DNA of 64,000 bases from Luzula sylvatica (lineage: Eukaryota > Streptophyta > Magnoliopsida > Poales > Juncaceae). The notes under the pieces were generated by a model. The model made no database searches. It worked only from the letters and a program-made list of their open reading frames with translations, and was not told the DNA's origin. This document shows, piece by piece, positions 1-12,200 of the stretch (position 1 is the first letter of the stretch; every line of letters starts with the position of its first letter). Location of the stretch: the NCBI GenBank assembly GCA_946800325.1, contig OX326957.1:19813591-19877590 (forward strand). Reading direction: 5' to 3'. A program made the position numbers and the translations under genes.

Positions 1-372
1 GACGCCGAGTCAGACGAGTCCGAGAAAGAAGAATCCGCAGCTACTGTACCGACTAGCCCCGCAATACCTGATGAAGAAGACGAACCGAGACAGACGCGCA
101 CACGGAGCCTACAGGAGCTATACGATGCAACCAGTGAGGTACATCTTGTTTGTCTTTTGGCAGATGCGGAGAATATTTCCTTTGAAGAAGCCGTGAGAAA
201 CAAGAAATGGAAATCCGCGATGGATGAAGAGATTGGGGCTATCGAGAAAAACAAGACGTGGGACTTGGTCGAGTTACCAAAAGGATGCAGGCCCATAGGA
301 GTCAAGCGGGTGTACAACAAAAAGAAATTTTTTGAAGACGATGATCGGGATGATGAAGAGGCTTGTGCTTAA
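1..372 (+). pseudogene. Ty1/copia polyprotein fragment (integrase end to start of reverse transcriptase)
   Basis: The frame is open from the window edge to a stop at 370-372. It begins with an acidic Ser/Glu-rich linker typical of the integrase-RT junction. It then reads the conserved copia RT opening (FEEAVRNKKWKSAMDEEIGA, then NKTWDLVELP and the GVKRVY block). Normally over 400 residues of RT and RNase H follow, but the frame ends in a short Asp/Glu-rich tail and runs straight into a polypurine tract and an LTR. RT and RNase H have therefore been deleted, leaving a non-autonomous element whose 5' part lies outside the window. The copia assignment is firm; the lineage is not resolved. Confidence 0.85.
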
Positions 373-382
373 GGGAGGAATT

Positions 383-733
383 TGTTGATAAGCCCAAGCC
401 CGAAATAATAAATCAAGTTTAATTAGCCCAATTAATGTTAGGGAAAGTTATTTTAAGGAAAGTAATTTAGGAAATTATTATAGGGCAAGATTTATTATAG
501 GAAAGTAATTTAGGAAATAAGTTTTAAGGCAAGGTTTAATTTCTTGTAATGCAAGTTTATGGAGCCTATAAATAGGCCTTACATGTTTAGGGATTAATCA
601 CATTGAAATCATATATCAAATATCAATTAGAAAAAAAGAGAAAGACTTGTAAGAGACTATTATAATTATAAGAGAGTTTTGTTTATTAGAAATTCCTATT
701 AGAAATCCATATTCGAATCCCGTATTACCAACA
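383..733 (+). mobile_element. 3' LTR of the deleted copia element
   Basis: A purine-rich tract (AAGGGAGGAA, 371-380) lies just before a block that starts TGTTG and ends CAACA, a 5-bp inverted terminal repeat of the TG...CA type. Length is 351 bp. It contains a TATA box in its second half. No target-site duplication can be tested because the other end is outside the window. Confidence 0.75.
567..574 (+). promoter_or_regulatory. LTR TATA box
   Basis: TATAAATA in the context GCCTATAAATAGG, in the second half of the LTR where a copia U3 promoter is expected. Confidence 0.55.
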
Positions 734-933
734 ATTTGTTGTCCGTAAATCCATTGAAATTCAAACCAGTGTGGTAAACAAATTAATAGTTGGTCTTTAT
801 TCATGTCTGGTCCAACAATATGATTTCATTAAGATAAAAAACAGTATGATTTCATGGGCTGCAACTTATCTTAAAACCCAATAAAAGTGCAGTATAAACA
901 CCACAAGTTTCTAGGGATTGTTGTAATTGTAAG

Positions 934-2280
934 ATTGTTATATATACACTTGCACTTAGAGTCTTTGTTTCGAATATTTGTGGAATAGCTAAGTACATAA
1001 TTAGTGGTTATTATTAGCAGTCTTGATAAATTCCAAGGCAGTGATGACTTCTAATTGTAACCATTGGTTAGTTATCTGTACGTACGTGTGTGCTACGGCA
1101 TGTAAAAGCTTCAACAAAGACTTGACTTGCGTCAACGAAATGATCGAGACCTTTTTTTTGCCACCATAAGTAATGATTGGGACCCCTTTTGTTAATCATT
1201 CCTTTTTACAAGACGACAGAAACTTATTTCCTATATAAATGCATTCAAGAATCAAAATCTCGATTAGGCAATTAAAATACTGTTTAGTTCTTCAAAAAAA
1301 GAATTTTGAGAAGAATAGTGATGTATATATTCCTTACAACAATCATGACTCGAGATAAAGAACAATACTTACTTGAATTAGCAAATTTATATCATTCATG
1401 CATCTTGTTGACAATTATATTTGTTTCTGAACATAAGTATTGGAAACTTACAAATTACAGTGGAATAATAACCCTAACCCCTACTTCCTCCACTTCCTGA
1501 AAAGCCGAATCTTTGTTCCACTCGATTTAAACTTGAGTTACAAATTGTCAATGGGTCATAGCCTAGATGGTTGAGTGTGAGACACAAAAAATCATATATT
1601 GTCAGAGGTTGCAAGTTCGATCCTCATTGACATTAAAATAAATAAATTATGTATCAGTAACGAAAACGATCGCTTGTCGGATACCATTAAAAAAAAAAAA
1701 ACTTGAGTTACAAATTTGTATTGAATTTAGAATACAATACTAAAATTTTCAATATCATGAGGTTTTATTCTCAAGACCGTTTACTGATTTCATTTGCTAG
1801 AGAAAAAAAACTACTGAAGAATCCAATTTTCAATAATTTTTCGTCTATTTTGACAATTTCTTACAAACCCGAAATCCTCATTTTGGAAATGGATTAAAAG
1901 ATATTAAAATTATATAAATATAACAAATAATAGAAAATAAAGATATTAAAAATATTGATAAAAAATATATAAATATAACAAATGGATTAAAAGATATTAA
2001 TAAATTATTACATGTCATCAATTTTTTATGAAATTTTTTGAAATTAATAAAAAAATACCAAAAGATATATTTTTTAATTATTAAAAATTAAAATAAAGAG
2101 TATTTTAATTCAAAAAATATTTAATATCATCCAAAATAAATTTCAGTTTTAACTTCTATAGAGAAATATTTGAAAATAATACTTTGTTGAGATGAGATTT
2201 TTTGGAGTATCTTTTTAAGGCTAAGGAGGAAAATTGGTAAGAAACTCATTTTTTCAGTTCCTTTTTAGTATAGAAAAATG
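934..2280. repeat. Duplicated non-coding segment, copy A
   Basis: This segment is shared with 2290-5230 (copy B) and 13688-14660 (copy C). Landmarks in order are: TTTCGAATATTTGTGG, the CTTCTAATTGTAACCATTGG block, AAATGATCGAGACC, a TATA-like CCTATATAAATGCATTC (about 1230), TGTTTAGTTCTTC, GCATCTTGTTGACAATTATA, and AAATGGATTAAAAGATATT. No credible reading frame runs through it. A SINE interrupts it at 1547-1700. Copies A and C are the most alike. Confidence 0.7.
1547..1700 (+). mobile_element. tRNA-derived SINE with target-site duplication
   Basis: The left part carries pol III promoter boxes: an A-box-like TAGCCTAGATGG (about 1560) and a B-box-like GGTTGCAAGTTCGATCC (about 1608). The element ends in an A-run. 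It is flanked by a perfect 16-bp direct repeat ACTTGAGTTACAAATT at 1531-1546 and 1701-1716, the target-site duplication of an L1-type retroposition. Related copies are seen at 2925-3112 (reverse) and 26390-26487 (truncated). Confidence 0.85.
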
Positions 2281-2704
2281 GATGAATTACAAAGAATATT
2301 GTCATGTATTCATATATACACTTGCATTTGTCCTCAGCAGTCGTTGTTTCGAATATTTGTGGCATGCATCGAGCATATAGACTTTTCAATACATATTTAG
2401 TGGTGATTATTAGCAGTCATAATTTATTGGAAGACAGTGATGACTTCTAATTGTAACCATTGGTCAATGTTCCAGAAATCGCTCGGCGCTCGCTGGTCGG
2501 CAGACGACCATCAAGCGTCAAGGCTGATTAATCGGGATTAATCGGGAATCTCGGCGGACCTCGGCGGATTTTTATTTTTTTATATTTAATATTTAAATTA
2601 ATTAAACAAAATTACAAATCACAATTTTTTTAATAAGTTTTAAATAATTTAAGTAACAATATACACTACGTCATTAAACTAACATAAACTCAAATAATAA
2701 TAAT

Positions 2705-2708
<4 letters not shown>

Positions 2709-2800
<92 letters not shown>

Positions 2801-2818
2801 TATTAAAAATATGAAAAA

Positions 2819-2886
<68 letters not shown>
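2709..2886. repeat. Two (AT)n microsatellites separated by a duplicated linker
   Basis: (AT)n at about 2709-2793 and again at about 2822-2886. Each is followed by the same short linker (ATAAATAATATTAAAAATAT, then GAAAAAATTTA), so tract plus linker was duplicated. Confidence 0.85.
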
Positions 2887-2892
<6 letters not shown>

Positions 2893-2924
2893 TATTAAAA
2901 ATATGAAAAAATTTAGTCCAAATA

Positions 2925-3112
2925 TATTTTTTTGAATAGTATCCGACAAACGATCGTTTTCATTATTGATGTCTAATTTTTTTGATGTCAATGAAAATCC
3001 ATTGGCAATCCATAACAAAAACGATCATTATTTTGAATAGTATCCCACAACCTCTCACAATATATGATTTTTTGTGCTTCACATTCAACCAACTAGACTA
3101 TGGACCCGTTGG
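2925..3112 (-). mobile_element. Reversed SINE copy inside the hAT-type element
   Basis: Read on the minus strand it has the same landmarks as the 1547-1700 SINE: a CATAGTCTAGTTGGTTGA A-box region, CACAAAAAATCATATATTGT, and a tail ending in the GTCGGATACTATT block. The B-box region is disrupted. No clean target-site duplication was found. Confidence 0.6.
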
Positions 3113-3544
3113 CAATTCAAAAAAAAAATTTTAAAAAAAAAAAATTGCAAAAAAAAAAAAAAAAAAAAACTGTACACATCTAAAAATCGGCTCGGCGGTG
3201 GCTTGGCGGTCTTGGCGGACCCTTGGCGGCCGCTTGGCGGAAATCCGCCAAGCACAAAACGCCAAGAGTTTATCTCGACGGCGGACCCTCGACTACCGAT
3301 TAATCGGTGATTAATCGGCTGCCAAGGCCGATTTCCAGAACACTGCCATTGGTTAGTTATCACGAAAGTTTTCTGTACGTGTGCGCTACGGTATGTAAAA
3401 GCTTCAAAGACTTGACTTGCGACAACGAAATGATCGAGACCTATTTTTTGCCCGGAAAATATAGTTTTCATGAAAAGTTATTTTGAAATTTCATGTATTG
3501 ATTATGGACAATGAATACGTGTAGCATGTTTTAAATGTTTTAAT

Positions 3545-3705
3545 TATGAAAGTGAACATTCGATCGGTTCGGTTTGACCGATTTTAAAAACATCAAAACC
3601 GAACTAAACTAATCGAACAATATTATTTTTTGAAGCGAACCGAACCGATTAAACCGAATTCGACCGATTCGGTTTGGTTCCATAATAAACCGAACCATTT
3701 GTCCA
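3545..3705. repeat. CCGAACC-rich element remnant
   Basis: Dense CCGAACCG/CGGTTCGG motifs ending in CCATTTGTCCATCCCTA, the same kind of terminus seen at 26340-26356 and 58501-58513. The left end is lost and no target-site duplication was found. Confidence 0.45.
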
Positions 3706-5230
3706 TCCCTAATAGCGTCAGCTATCGCACTCCGCTGTAAAATATGACCAACCTATACAAACTGCTGCATCGCAATTTAAAACCTTGAAATTTATAATCT
3801 TAAGGATTTTTTATGATTTATTTGTATTTTCAATCTTACTTAATGAAATAATAATTATAATTTTCAAAAGAAATTATAATAATGATGAATAAAAAACAAT
3901 TTCGACTAGATGTTACTTAATGAAATAATAGAATGTTAAATTATTTATTTGCCAATTTGTATTTACTTTTATGAGAATACTTTCTTTTGGTAATTTGAAT
4001 AGTGAGACAAACTCAAGCTATGATATGTCGGGACCATCCTGAACGAGTTATATGATATGTTGTATATACTATCATATATTTTTTTAAGAAGTTTCATATG
4101 GCATTTTTAAAATGCTCTCCAACAATTTTGATATGACATTTAAAAATAATTATTTGAGATAATTTGTATATGAAATATGAAATATCTCAATTAACTACTT
4201 TTAAGTGTCACTTCAGTATTTGATAGAAACTCGCGGCACATTTGGCTGCAAGCAAACACAGTCAGAGAAAATGTGCTCTGTTTATACATCATAACTCATA
4301 AGCAATGGGGAAAATATAAGGGAAAATATACTTTGCCTCCCAACACCAAAAAAAACATCCTTGATGAGGTGGCAAAAACGGGTTAAGTGGGTTGTTTAGC
4401 CTCTCTAATTAAGTGGGAAAAAGGGGTTAAGTGGGTTGTTTAGCCTGTACGGTACGGGAAACACACTTCTTCCATATATATAGATGCATTCCTGTACTAT
4501 TTAGTTTTCAAAAAGGAATTTCGAGAAACAGCACTCTCTACAATGACTTGACAGGTACAATTTGTTTCAAGGAAGTAACATTAAACTAAGTGATTTCTAA
4601 GCGTACATACATTTTTCAGGGTACCAGTAATGATGGTATGATTTGTTGTTGATTCTCTTTCAAGAAATATCAATACAACATTCATGAATCGAAATAAAAG
4701 GTAACTACATGAATTAGTAATTTAGCATTCATGTTCATGCATCTTCTTGACAATTATATTTGCTTCTGAACGTAAGTATTCGAAAACAGACTTGTTCTTG
4801 CTCATTAAATTCCCCAATCCTCGACCCTCTTCCCCCACCACTTGGTTAAGTTACAAGTTTTGTACTGAATTTCGTATACAAATACTATATAAATTTCAAT
4901 CTTTTGAGGTTTTATTCTCAAACCCGCTTACTTTTTCTTTCGCCTCGTAGAGAAAAAATCTACTGAACAATCCAATTTTCGGTAATTTGTGGTCTATTTT
5001 GAAAATTTCCTACAAATCGATTTCAAAATCCTCGTTTATACTCCGTAAATTCATTGAAATTCGAAATAGAAACGCCATGGCCTGTCCTCAAACCCTAGAC
5101 GGCCCTATCCCTTCGGCCCCCATCTCACACCACACAAACCAGTATGGTAAACAAATTAATAGTTGGTTTTATTAATGTCTGGTCCAACAGTATGATTTCA
5201 TGGGATGCAACTTAAAACCAATAAAAATCT

Positions 5231-6845
5231 AGTTTAAACTATAAACTAGTGGCGTATATATACATCATAAATTAATTTTGTTAGATTGATGGATCAAAAC
5301 GAATGGAATTATTTTTGTAGTTGACCCAAATTTGGAATTTGAAGCTTTTTTTTAAATAAAAATTTTGTTTTTAATTCCTATTATGTACGGATGGATGAAA
5401 AAAAAACTTAATTCTGATATTTTATCATGTCTTGGCTCAAAAGATAATTGGGCATTATTATTAGAGGCCCATATATCATATATGGTGCCCTCAAATTCCA
5501 ACCACGCCTTCTGTATCACTAATTTACATGATGATTAATAAAAAAACCTTCACTAATAATTAATTAATTAATATATAATTGAAAAACATATAATTAATAG
5601 TTCTTAATTAATATCGTTGAATTGTTAATAAAATATCTTTTTATTAATTAGCATGTTAATTAATTATTAATTAATTATTAATTGATGATATAAAGAATAT
5701 GATAAAAAATCTCAGTTTATTATTACGTGATATATGTGTGCTCCAGACCGAGCCAACAAGCATGCGACTTGGAAAAATAAATTATGTGGCTTTGCTAGTC
5801 CATGATGGAAACGTTTCTCGGAATATTTGTAACATGATAGTCGTAGGATAAGGTTAGGATTGGACATGGTTGAATAATTATATGTTTCTTGGGAGAACAA
5901 TTGATTTGATTGGATCAAAATTTGTGGAAAAATACTACTTTCCTTTCCAAGATCTTTAGTTGAAGAAACTATTTTCTGCACTTTTCTGATGTCAATAAAT
6001 TTTCTTATGTGATCTTATGTGAGTCCTTTAAGTTGTGTATTTTTTCCGAGATTCTTGCCCATAGGGTAGGACTTCATGCTATTTTTTAATTGCCCAAATT
6101 AATTTTGTTAACCAGGTTTTTATTGTGGAGGGGATTTTTTTTTAAAACAAATTTTCTGGATATTTTTTAAAAAGTTCTATATTTTTTAGATGCTCCAAAA
6201 AATATCTCTCTAAACAAAATTTTATTTTCTAATATTCCTTATAAGGATTAAAAATAACTTTGGGTGATGTATTTTTTGATAAAAAAAAATTCTATTTTCA
6301 TATTTAATTATAATCAAAAATCGGTTTTTTTTATTAATTTTTATTTTTCATAAATATTTTGTAACTTATAATAATTTTAAAATAGTAACTATTATTTTTA
6401 TATTTATATAATTTGAATATTCCTTTGATTATAAAGTTTGTCATGAAATATTAACTTCGAAAAATAATAAATTATTTTATTATGATCAGGCCAAAGATGT
6501 ATAATTGAACCAAAAATGTAAAACGAAAACAAAGCGCATATGATATATATCCGTTTTGAAATGACCAAAACAAAACAAAAAAAATAATGATTGAATTTAT
6601 TCAAAGTATATTTATTTGAATACAAATACACGTACCAAAAACAAAACAAAAAAGTTACATTTTCACGCAAAATTCATCGTATATTATCTGGTCATATATT
6701 CTCTAAATCTTGTTAGATTTATCATCACAAATACATAGATTATATCGTAAATGTTGTCTACCATGTCGAAAAAGTGAAACCTCCAAGTCTTCTTTACCAT
6801 AAGAACACCAAAAAATAACCAAAATCCGAAGCCTAAGCCAATGAT
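5231..6845. other. A+T-rich intergenic DNA without a recognisable gene
   Basis: Short frames only, none with a recognisable domain. Contains TAATTAATTA-rich stretches (about 5560-5690). I see no RNA gene, terminal repeat or promoter that I would defend. Confidence 0.5.
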
Positions 6846-7165
6846 AGTAAATAAGTATACAAGTATTGAAAGAAAATATGGCTTAAGAATTAACTTGGAA
6901 GAATTTATATAAATAGGCAAATCTGCAGTCAGAATTGGGCCAGTAATTAAACGTGGACCTGTTCAGAACTTAGGGGTTTAATCTATTAATTATGGTTTAA
7001 GAATTGGGCCAGTAAATAAGTATACAAGTATTGAAAGAAAATATGGCTTAAGAATTAACTTGGAAGAATTTATATAAATAGGCAAATCTGCAGTCAGAAT
7101 TGGGCCAGTAATTAAACGTGGACCTGTTCAGAACTTAGGGGTTTAATCTATTAATTATGGTTTAA
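6846..7165. repeat. Tandem duplication of 155 bp at the left edge of the copia element
   Basis: 6846-7000 is repeated at 7011-7165 (offset 165 bp, essentially identical). The two copies are joined by the 10-bp GAATTGGGCC, which is itself a piece of the unit. The unit spans GGCAAATCTGCAGTC, where the retroelement sequence may begin. Confidence 0.9.
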
Positions 7166-7682
7166 TCCTTTTCGGGCCTATTCTGATTATTAGGCTTTTA
7201 ATCTGATTATGGCCTGTTAGGGTTTAACCTAATTTTGGTTTAACCTAAATTTTTCCTATATATAGATTCTGATTTCATGATTTTCTCTCTCCTCCGAAAA
7301 CCTAATTCTGGCCGCCGAATTTCTGGTTGCCGAAAATTATTCTCTCTTTTTCACAAAACACAAATTGAGATCTGGAGAGTAATAGAAGAGAAAAATCTGA
7401 GCAAGTTCTTGAGAAATTCAATCGTAACACTGACTAGAACGGTGTTAGCGGTTCCGATCGGACGAATATCAAGGTGGACACGAGTAGAGGGACTGCACGA
7501 GCAATCCTTGGAGAAGGTTCAACAGATTGGAGAAGAAGACATCACGTACTAACTTGTACGAGGTAAAATTCTGATTACTCTTCCTTTTTCGGTGTTTTTC
7601 GAGTGTGATCCAGGGTAGAATTAGGTTATACATACGAAATAATTCCGCTGCAAACCTCTAAATTCGTGTGTATAATCCTACA
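7089..7682 (+). mobile_element. 5' LTR (probably partial) of the copia element
   Basis: The right end is set by the adjacent primer-binding site: the LTR ends AATCCTACA at 7682. It has a TATA-like CCTATATATAG near 7254. The left end is not certain. A TG at 7089 (or at 6924 in the first tandem copy) is the best candidate, but the sequence just after the polypurine tract of this element (13263 on) does not recur here. The 5' LTR has therefore probably lost its first part. Confidence 0.55.
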
Positions 7683-7683
7683 G

Positions 7684-7695
7684 TGGTATCAGAGC
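7684..7695 (+). promoter_or_regulatory. Primer-binding site (initiator tRNA-Met type)
   Basis: TGGTATCAGAGC two bases after the LTR end, the standard plant copia primer-binding site complementary to the 3' end of initiator methionine tRNA. Confidence 0.9.
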
Positions 7696-9248
7696 AAACG
7701 CTCGTTAAAACCATCGAAAATTAGATTTTCAGATTTGTAGATTAGAATTTTATAAATTGAGAAATTTTAGAATTTTTGGGCTAAATTGAAAAATTACATA
7801 ATTAAAATTCTGTTGAAAATTAGATTTTCAGAAAATTAGATTTTCAGAATATATTGTAATTGATACAGATTAGATCTGTTTAAAATTGTATTTTCAGAAA
7901 AATTAGATTTTCAGAATAAAATTGGAAATTCAGAAAAATTAGATTTTCAGAATATATTTTGTATTTAAAACAGATTAGATCTGTTGAAAATTGGATTTTG
8001 AGAATATATTGTAATAAAGACATATTGGATATGTTGAAAAATGAATCTGTTAAATATATTTTAATAAATACAGATTTTCAAAAAAAAAAAAAAAAGAGTA
8101 CAAAAGTTGAAATTTTTTTTTTCTGACGTTTCTCGATCGAACTTGGAGTTGCGATCGTACGAACAAAATTCTGGACAACAAAAAAAAAAATTTCTGTCAA
8201 AAATGCCCAATAATTTAAAATTTTCAATTTATAAATTCAATTCGGTATAGCATATAGCCTAAAACGGGGATGATTGTTTGTGAATGTTTGTATGTGTGTT
8301 GTGATTGTTTGTATGTGTGTTGTGATTGTTTTGTATGTATGTTGTGTGGGAGCCAGTGAGCTTTCCAACTTGTAAACTATTTTAATATGGGGATCGGTGA
8401 ATCTTCCAAGTTGTAGTAGAATAGGTTTAGTTTTAAAAAAAGGAACCTTCCAAACAAGACGACACGACGATTGGATCTTCAAGAAAAGACGACACAACAT
8501 GAAGATTGGATCTTCAAGAACAGCACAAGATCATCTTGGGTTTTAGGGTTGGGAATTTAGGGTTTTATGATTGCTCATAAAACTAAAAGGCCTATATGCT
8601 ATACCGTACAATTTTGTTTTGTTTTTGTTTTTATGCATGAATAAAATAAAAATTAAATAAATGATTTTAAGAAAAGAAAATCCTCCCACGTAATTATCAA
8701 GTAACTTGCCTCCCTAAATGGAACCTTCGAAACTAGTATTTGTTTATTTGTGTTGCATGGCCATAGTCTGACACAGATTCTCACATACGTAGAATTGACG
8801 GAATGCATTGGTTAGGAGTTGACGTGTTGCATGGCTTTAGTCTGGCATGTCAATTCGCTAATTGAATGATACTCCATTTGTGGTTTGGACTTGACCAATT
8901 AGCTAGCTCGGCTAGTATTTGGGGCAAGGAGTGAGGTACACATACTCTGGTTTTGAGTTGGACTCAATACTGGACCTCGCGAATAAAGCAAGAATCGTCT
9001 TAGAGATGATTGGACACCGTCCTACCCAACGTGACGTGTTTTCTGAGTGGTTGGCCTTCGTCACCTTAGAAATATGTTAAATAGGGATCTTGTCCATTAT
9101 GAGATTTAAGGTATCAAATCTCCGTTTCAATAGTGGGGGCTATTTGAAATGATAAAATAATGGGTATTTCAAATTGTTTAAAAATGAATTTTAATATATG
9201 AAAGACCACGTTATTAATTACATTATTTTTCAAAAATTTGTAGATTTA
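7696..9248 (+). other. Long untranslated leader of the copia element
   Basis: 1.55 kb between primer-binding site and gag start. It holds imperfect repeats of AATTAGATTTTCAGAA (about 7720-8060), a TGTGATTGTTTGTATGTGTG repeat (about 8290-8345) and a GCATGGCTTTAGTCTGGCAT block (8830-8850) that reappears downstream of the polyprotein at about 13475. No protein-coding frame is apparent. Confidence 0.7.
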
Positions 9249-12200
9249 ATGGCTTTACCAAGTAATAACCGCTTTGGTTTGCGTTCCATTTTGGAAAAGG
9301 AACGAATGAACGGAAAGAACTTTCTCGACTGGCAGAGGAATCTGGGATTCGTTCTGAGACAGGAAGGAAAGGCACATGTCTTGGAGACGCCTATCCCTCC
9401 TGTACCAGGGGATACAGCAACTGAGGATGAGACATTCGAATATACGACCATGATGGACGATTCGAATGATGTCACATGCCTCATGTTGGCTACTATGACT
9501 CCTGAATATCAAATTCAGTTTGAGAAACAGGATGCATACGAGATTATTAAACAGCTCAGGGAGATGTTTCAGGTTCAAGCAAGGGTGGAGAAGTATCAAG
9601 CTCTTGGCAATGCGACGCAATGCAAGATGCAAGAGGGTACGCCCGTTAGCTCTCATCTTCTCAAGATGAAAGGATATTTCGATCATCTTGAGAGGCTTGG
9701 CATGAAATTTGAGTTGGAGTTACAAACTGATTTGATCATGTTGTCACTACCACCGAGTTTCGATTCGTTCATTTCGCATTTCCACATGTCGGACATGACA
9801 AGGACCATTCCCCAGCTTTTCGGAATGCTCAGAACATTCGAAAGTGACCAGAAACCGCGGTACATGAAGTCTAGGACTTCGGAGGTATTGGTGGTTCAAG
9901 GGAAGAATCCAAACAATGGGAACAATAACAAGAAGAGGAAGGCAAAGGGCAACAAGGTTGCGCCTAAGCCCGTGAGCAAGAAAGCCAAGGATGACAAGAA
10001 GTGTTTCCACTGTCTCAAGGAGGGGCATTGGAAGCGTGATTGCGAGATCTTCCTGAGGGAGAGCAAGCAAAAGACCGCTTCCTCAGACACACCGGCATCA
10101 GGTATTTCCGTTATCGATTCTTATTTCTTTACTTTATCATCATGGGTGTTGGACACTGGATGTGGGACTCATATTTGTAATAATATGCAGGGCCTAAGAA
10201 GTAGAAGATCGTTGATTCGTGGCGAAGTTGATTTACGCGTCGGGAATGGAGCTCGAGTAGCAGCATTAGCCGAAGGGACGTATGATTTAACTTTGCCAAA
10301 TGGACTTATTTTAGTTTTGAATAATTGTTGTTATGTACCTACTTTGAGTAGGAATATTATTTCTGTTTCGAGACTTATTGCGGATGGATATGAATTAGTT
10401 ATTGGTACTAATGATTGTTTTATTCGCAAGAATGACATTTTCTTTAGTAATGTTCTAGTTGAAAATGGTTTATATGTCTTGGATTTAGAAAATAACAACA
10501 ATAATCAGTCCATTTATAACATAAATACCACTCAAACTAATGAAACAAACTCATGGCATTGTCGTCTCGGACACATAAACGAGAAACGCATTGCTAGACT
10601 CCAAAAGGATGGAGTGCTAGATTCTTTTGATTTAAAGTCAATAGAAAATTGCGAATCTTGTTTGATGGGTAAGATGACAAAGACACCTTTTTCCAAGAAA
10701 GGAGAAAGATCGAAAGATGTGTTGGCCCTCATACATTCCGATGTATGTGGACCGATGAGTGTCGAGGCTAGAAATGGGTATCGCTACTTCGTGACTTTTA
10801 CTGACGATTATAGTAGATATGGATATCTATACTTAATGCGTCACAAAAGTGAAACTTTTGAGAAATTCAAAGAGTTTCAACACGAAGTAGAACTTCAACT
10901 GGGCAAGAAAGTAAAAGCTATTCGATCGGATCGAGGTGGCGAATACTTGAGTTATGAGTTTGAGGACTATCTTCGAGATTGTGGTATAGTATCACAATGG
11001 ACTCCACCCGGTACACCCCAATGGAATGGAGTGTCCGAGAGGAGGAATCGGACTTTGTTAGACATGGTTCGCTCGATGATGAGTCGAACAGATTTGCCAA
11101 AGTCATTTTGGGGTTTCGCGCTTCAAACGGCCGCTCATATACTGAATAGAGTTCCGTCCAAATCGGTTGAAAAGACACCATATGAATTATGGCATGGCAA
11201 GGTGCCATCATTGTCTTATCTTAAGATTTGGGGTTGCGAGGCATACGTCAAAAGGTTATTGACGGAAAAACTCGAGCCAAGATCAGACAAATGTTTATTT
11301 GTGGGGTATCCTCAAGAAACAAGAGGATACTATTTTTACTTGCCGAGCGAAAACAAGGTTTTCGTGGCTCGACGTGGACATTTCTTAGAGAAGGAATTCC
11401 TAGATCGTCAAGCCAGTGGGAGTAAAATTGATCTCGAAGAAATTCGAGAACCACAACGTGAACAGGTTGATTTGGAACAAGATTCTGAGTTACCATTGGA
11501 TGGTGAACCAGAATCTACTACACAAGCTCTACGTAGATCTGGTAGGATTCGTCAAGAACCTGAGAGATATGGATTTCTCATTAGTAATGACGATGATGAG
11601 TTGACTCTAGATGATGAGCCAACCTCCTACAAAGGTGCTATGTCTAGTTTGGATTCTTCGAAATGGCATGACGCCATGAAAACCGAGATCCAGTCCATGT
11701 ATGATAATAAGGTTTGGAATCTTATTGATCTACCTAATGGTGCTAAGACCGTTGGGTGCAAATGGGTTTTCAAGAAGAAAACCGACATGGATGGTAATGT
11801 ACACACTTTTAAAGCAAGACTGGTGGCGAAAGGTTTCAAGCAAATTCATGGTATAGACTATGATGAAACGTTTTCTCCAGTAGCCATGTTTAAAAGTATT
11901 CGCATTCTTTTAGCGATAACTGCATATCACGATTATGAGATATGGCAGATGGATGTCAAAACCGCTTTCCTTAACGGGAACCTTACCGAGGATGTGTATA
12001 TGACACAACCCGAGGGTTTTGTCGATCCAAAGAATACGAATAAAGTGTGCAAGCTTATGAGATCCATTTATGGATTAAAACAAGCATCTCGTGCGTGGAA
12101 CATACGATTCGATGAGGTTATCGCAAAGTATGGTTTCATTCAAAATATCGAGGAACCTTGTGTATACAAGAAATTCAGTGGGAGTTCGGTTGTATTCCTC

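Larger units (their letters stand above)
2465..3345. mobile_element. hAT-type miniature element with 8-bp TSD
   Basis: Terminal inverted repeats CAATGTTCCAGAAATCG at the left and CAGTGTTCTGGAAATCG (as reverse complement) at the right. The flanks are the perfect 8-bp direct repeat CCATTGGT (2457-2464 and 3346-3353). Copy A shows the empty site with a single CCATTGGT followed by TAGTTATC, which confirms the boundaries. Subterminal GGCGG and GATTAATCGG repeats are typical of non-autonomous hAT elements. Inside are two (AT)n tracts and a reversed SINE, so it is a composite. It has no transposase. Confidence 0.88.
2290..5230. repeat. Duplicated non-coding segment, copy B (interrupted)
   Basis: Same landmarks as copy A in the same order, starting at about 2290 and reaching the GCATCTTCTTGACAATTATA block near 4740. 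It continues into a part (about 5130-5230) that matches 770-900 upstream of copy A. It is broken by the hAT-like element at 2465-3345 and by unrelated A+T-rich sequence (about 3480-4480). Two tandem copies of GGTTAAGTGGGTTGTTTAGC lie at about 4382 and 4425. Confidence 0.6.

Noticed and set aside
1547..1640. Possible tRNA gene because of A-box and B-box words
   Set aside because: No cloverleaf can be drawn; the A-tail and target-site duplication show a SINE.
5712..5981. 89-codon minus-strand frame
   Set aside because: No recognisable domain; neighbouring sequence gives no splice or promoter support.
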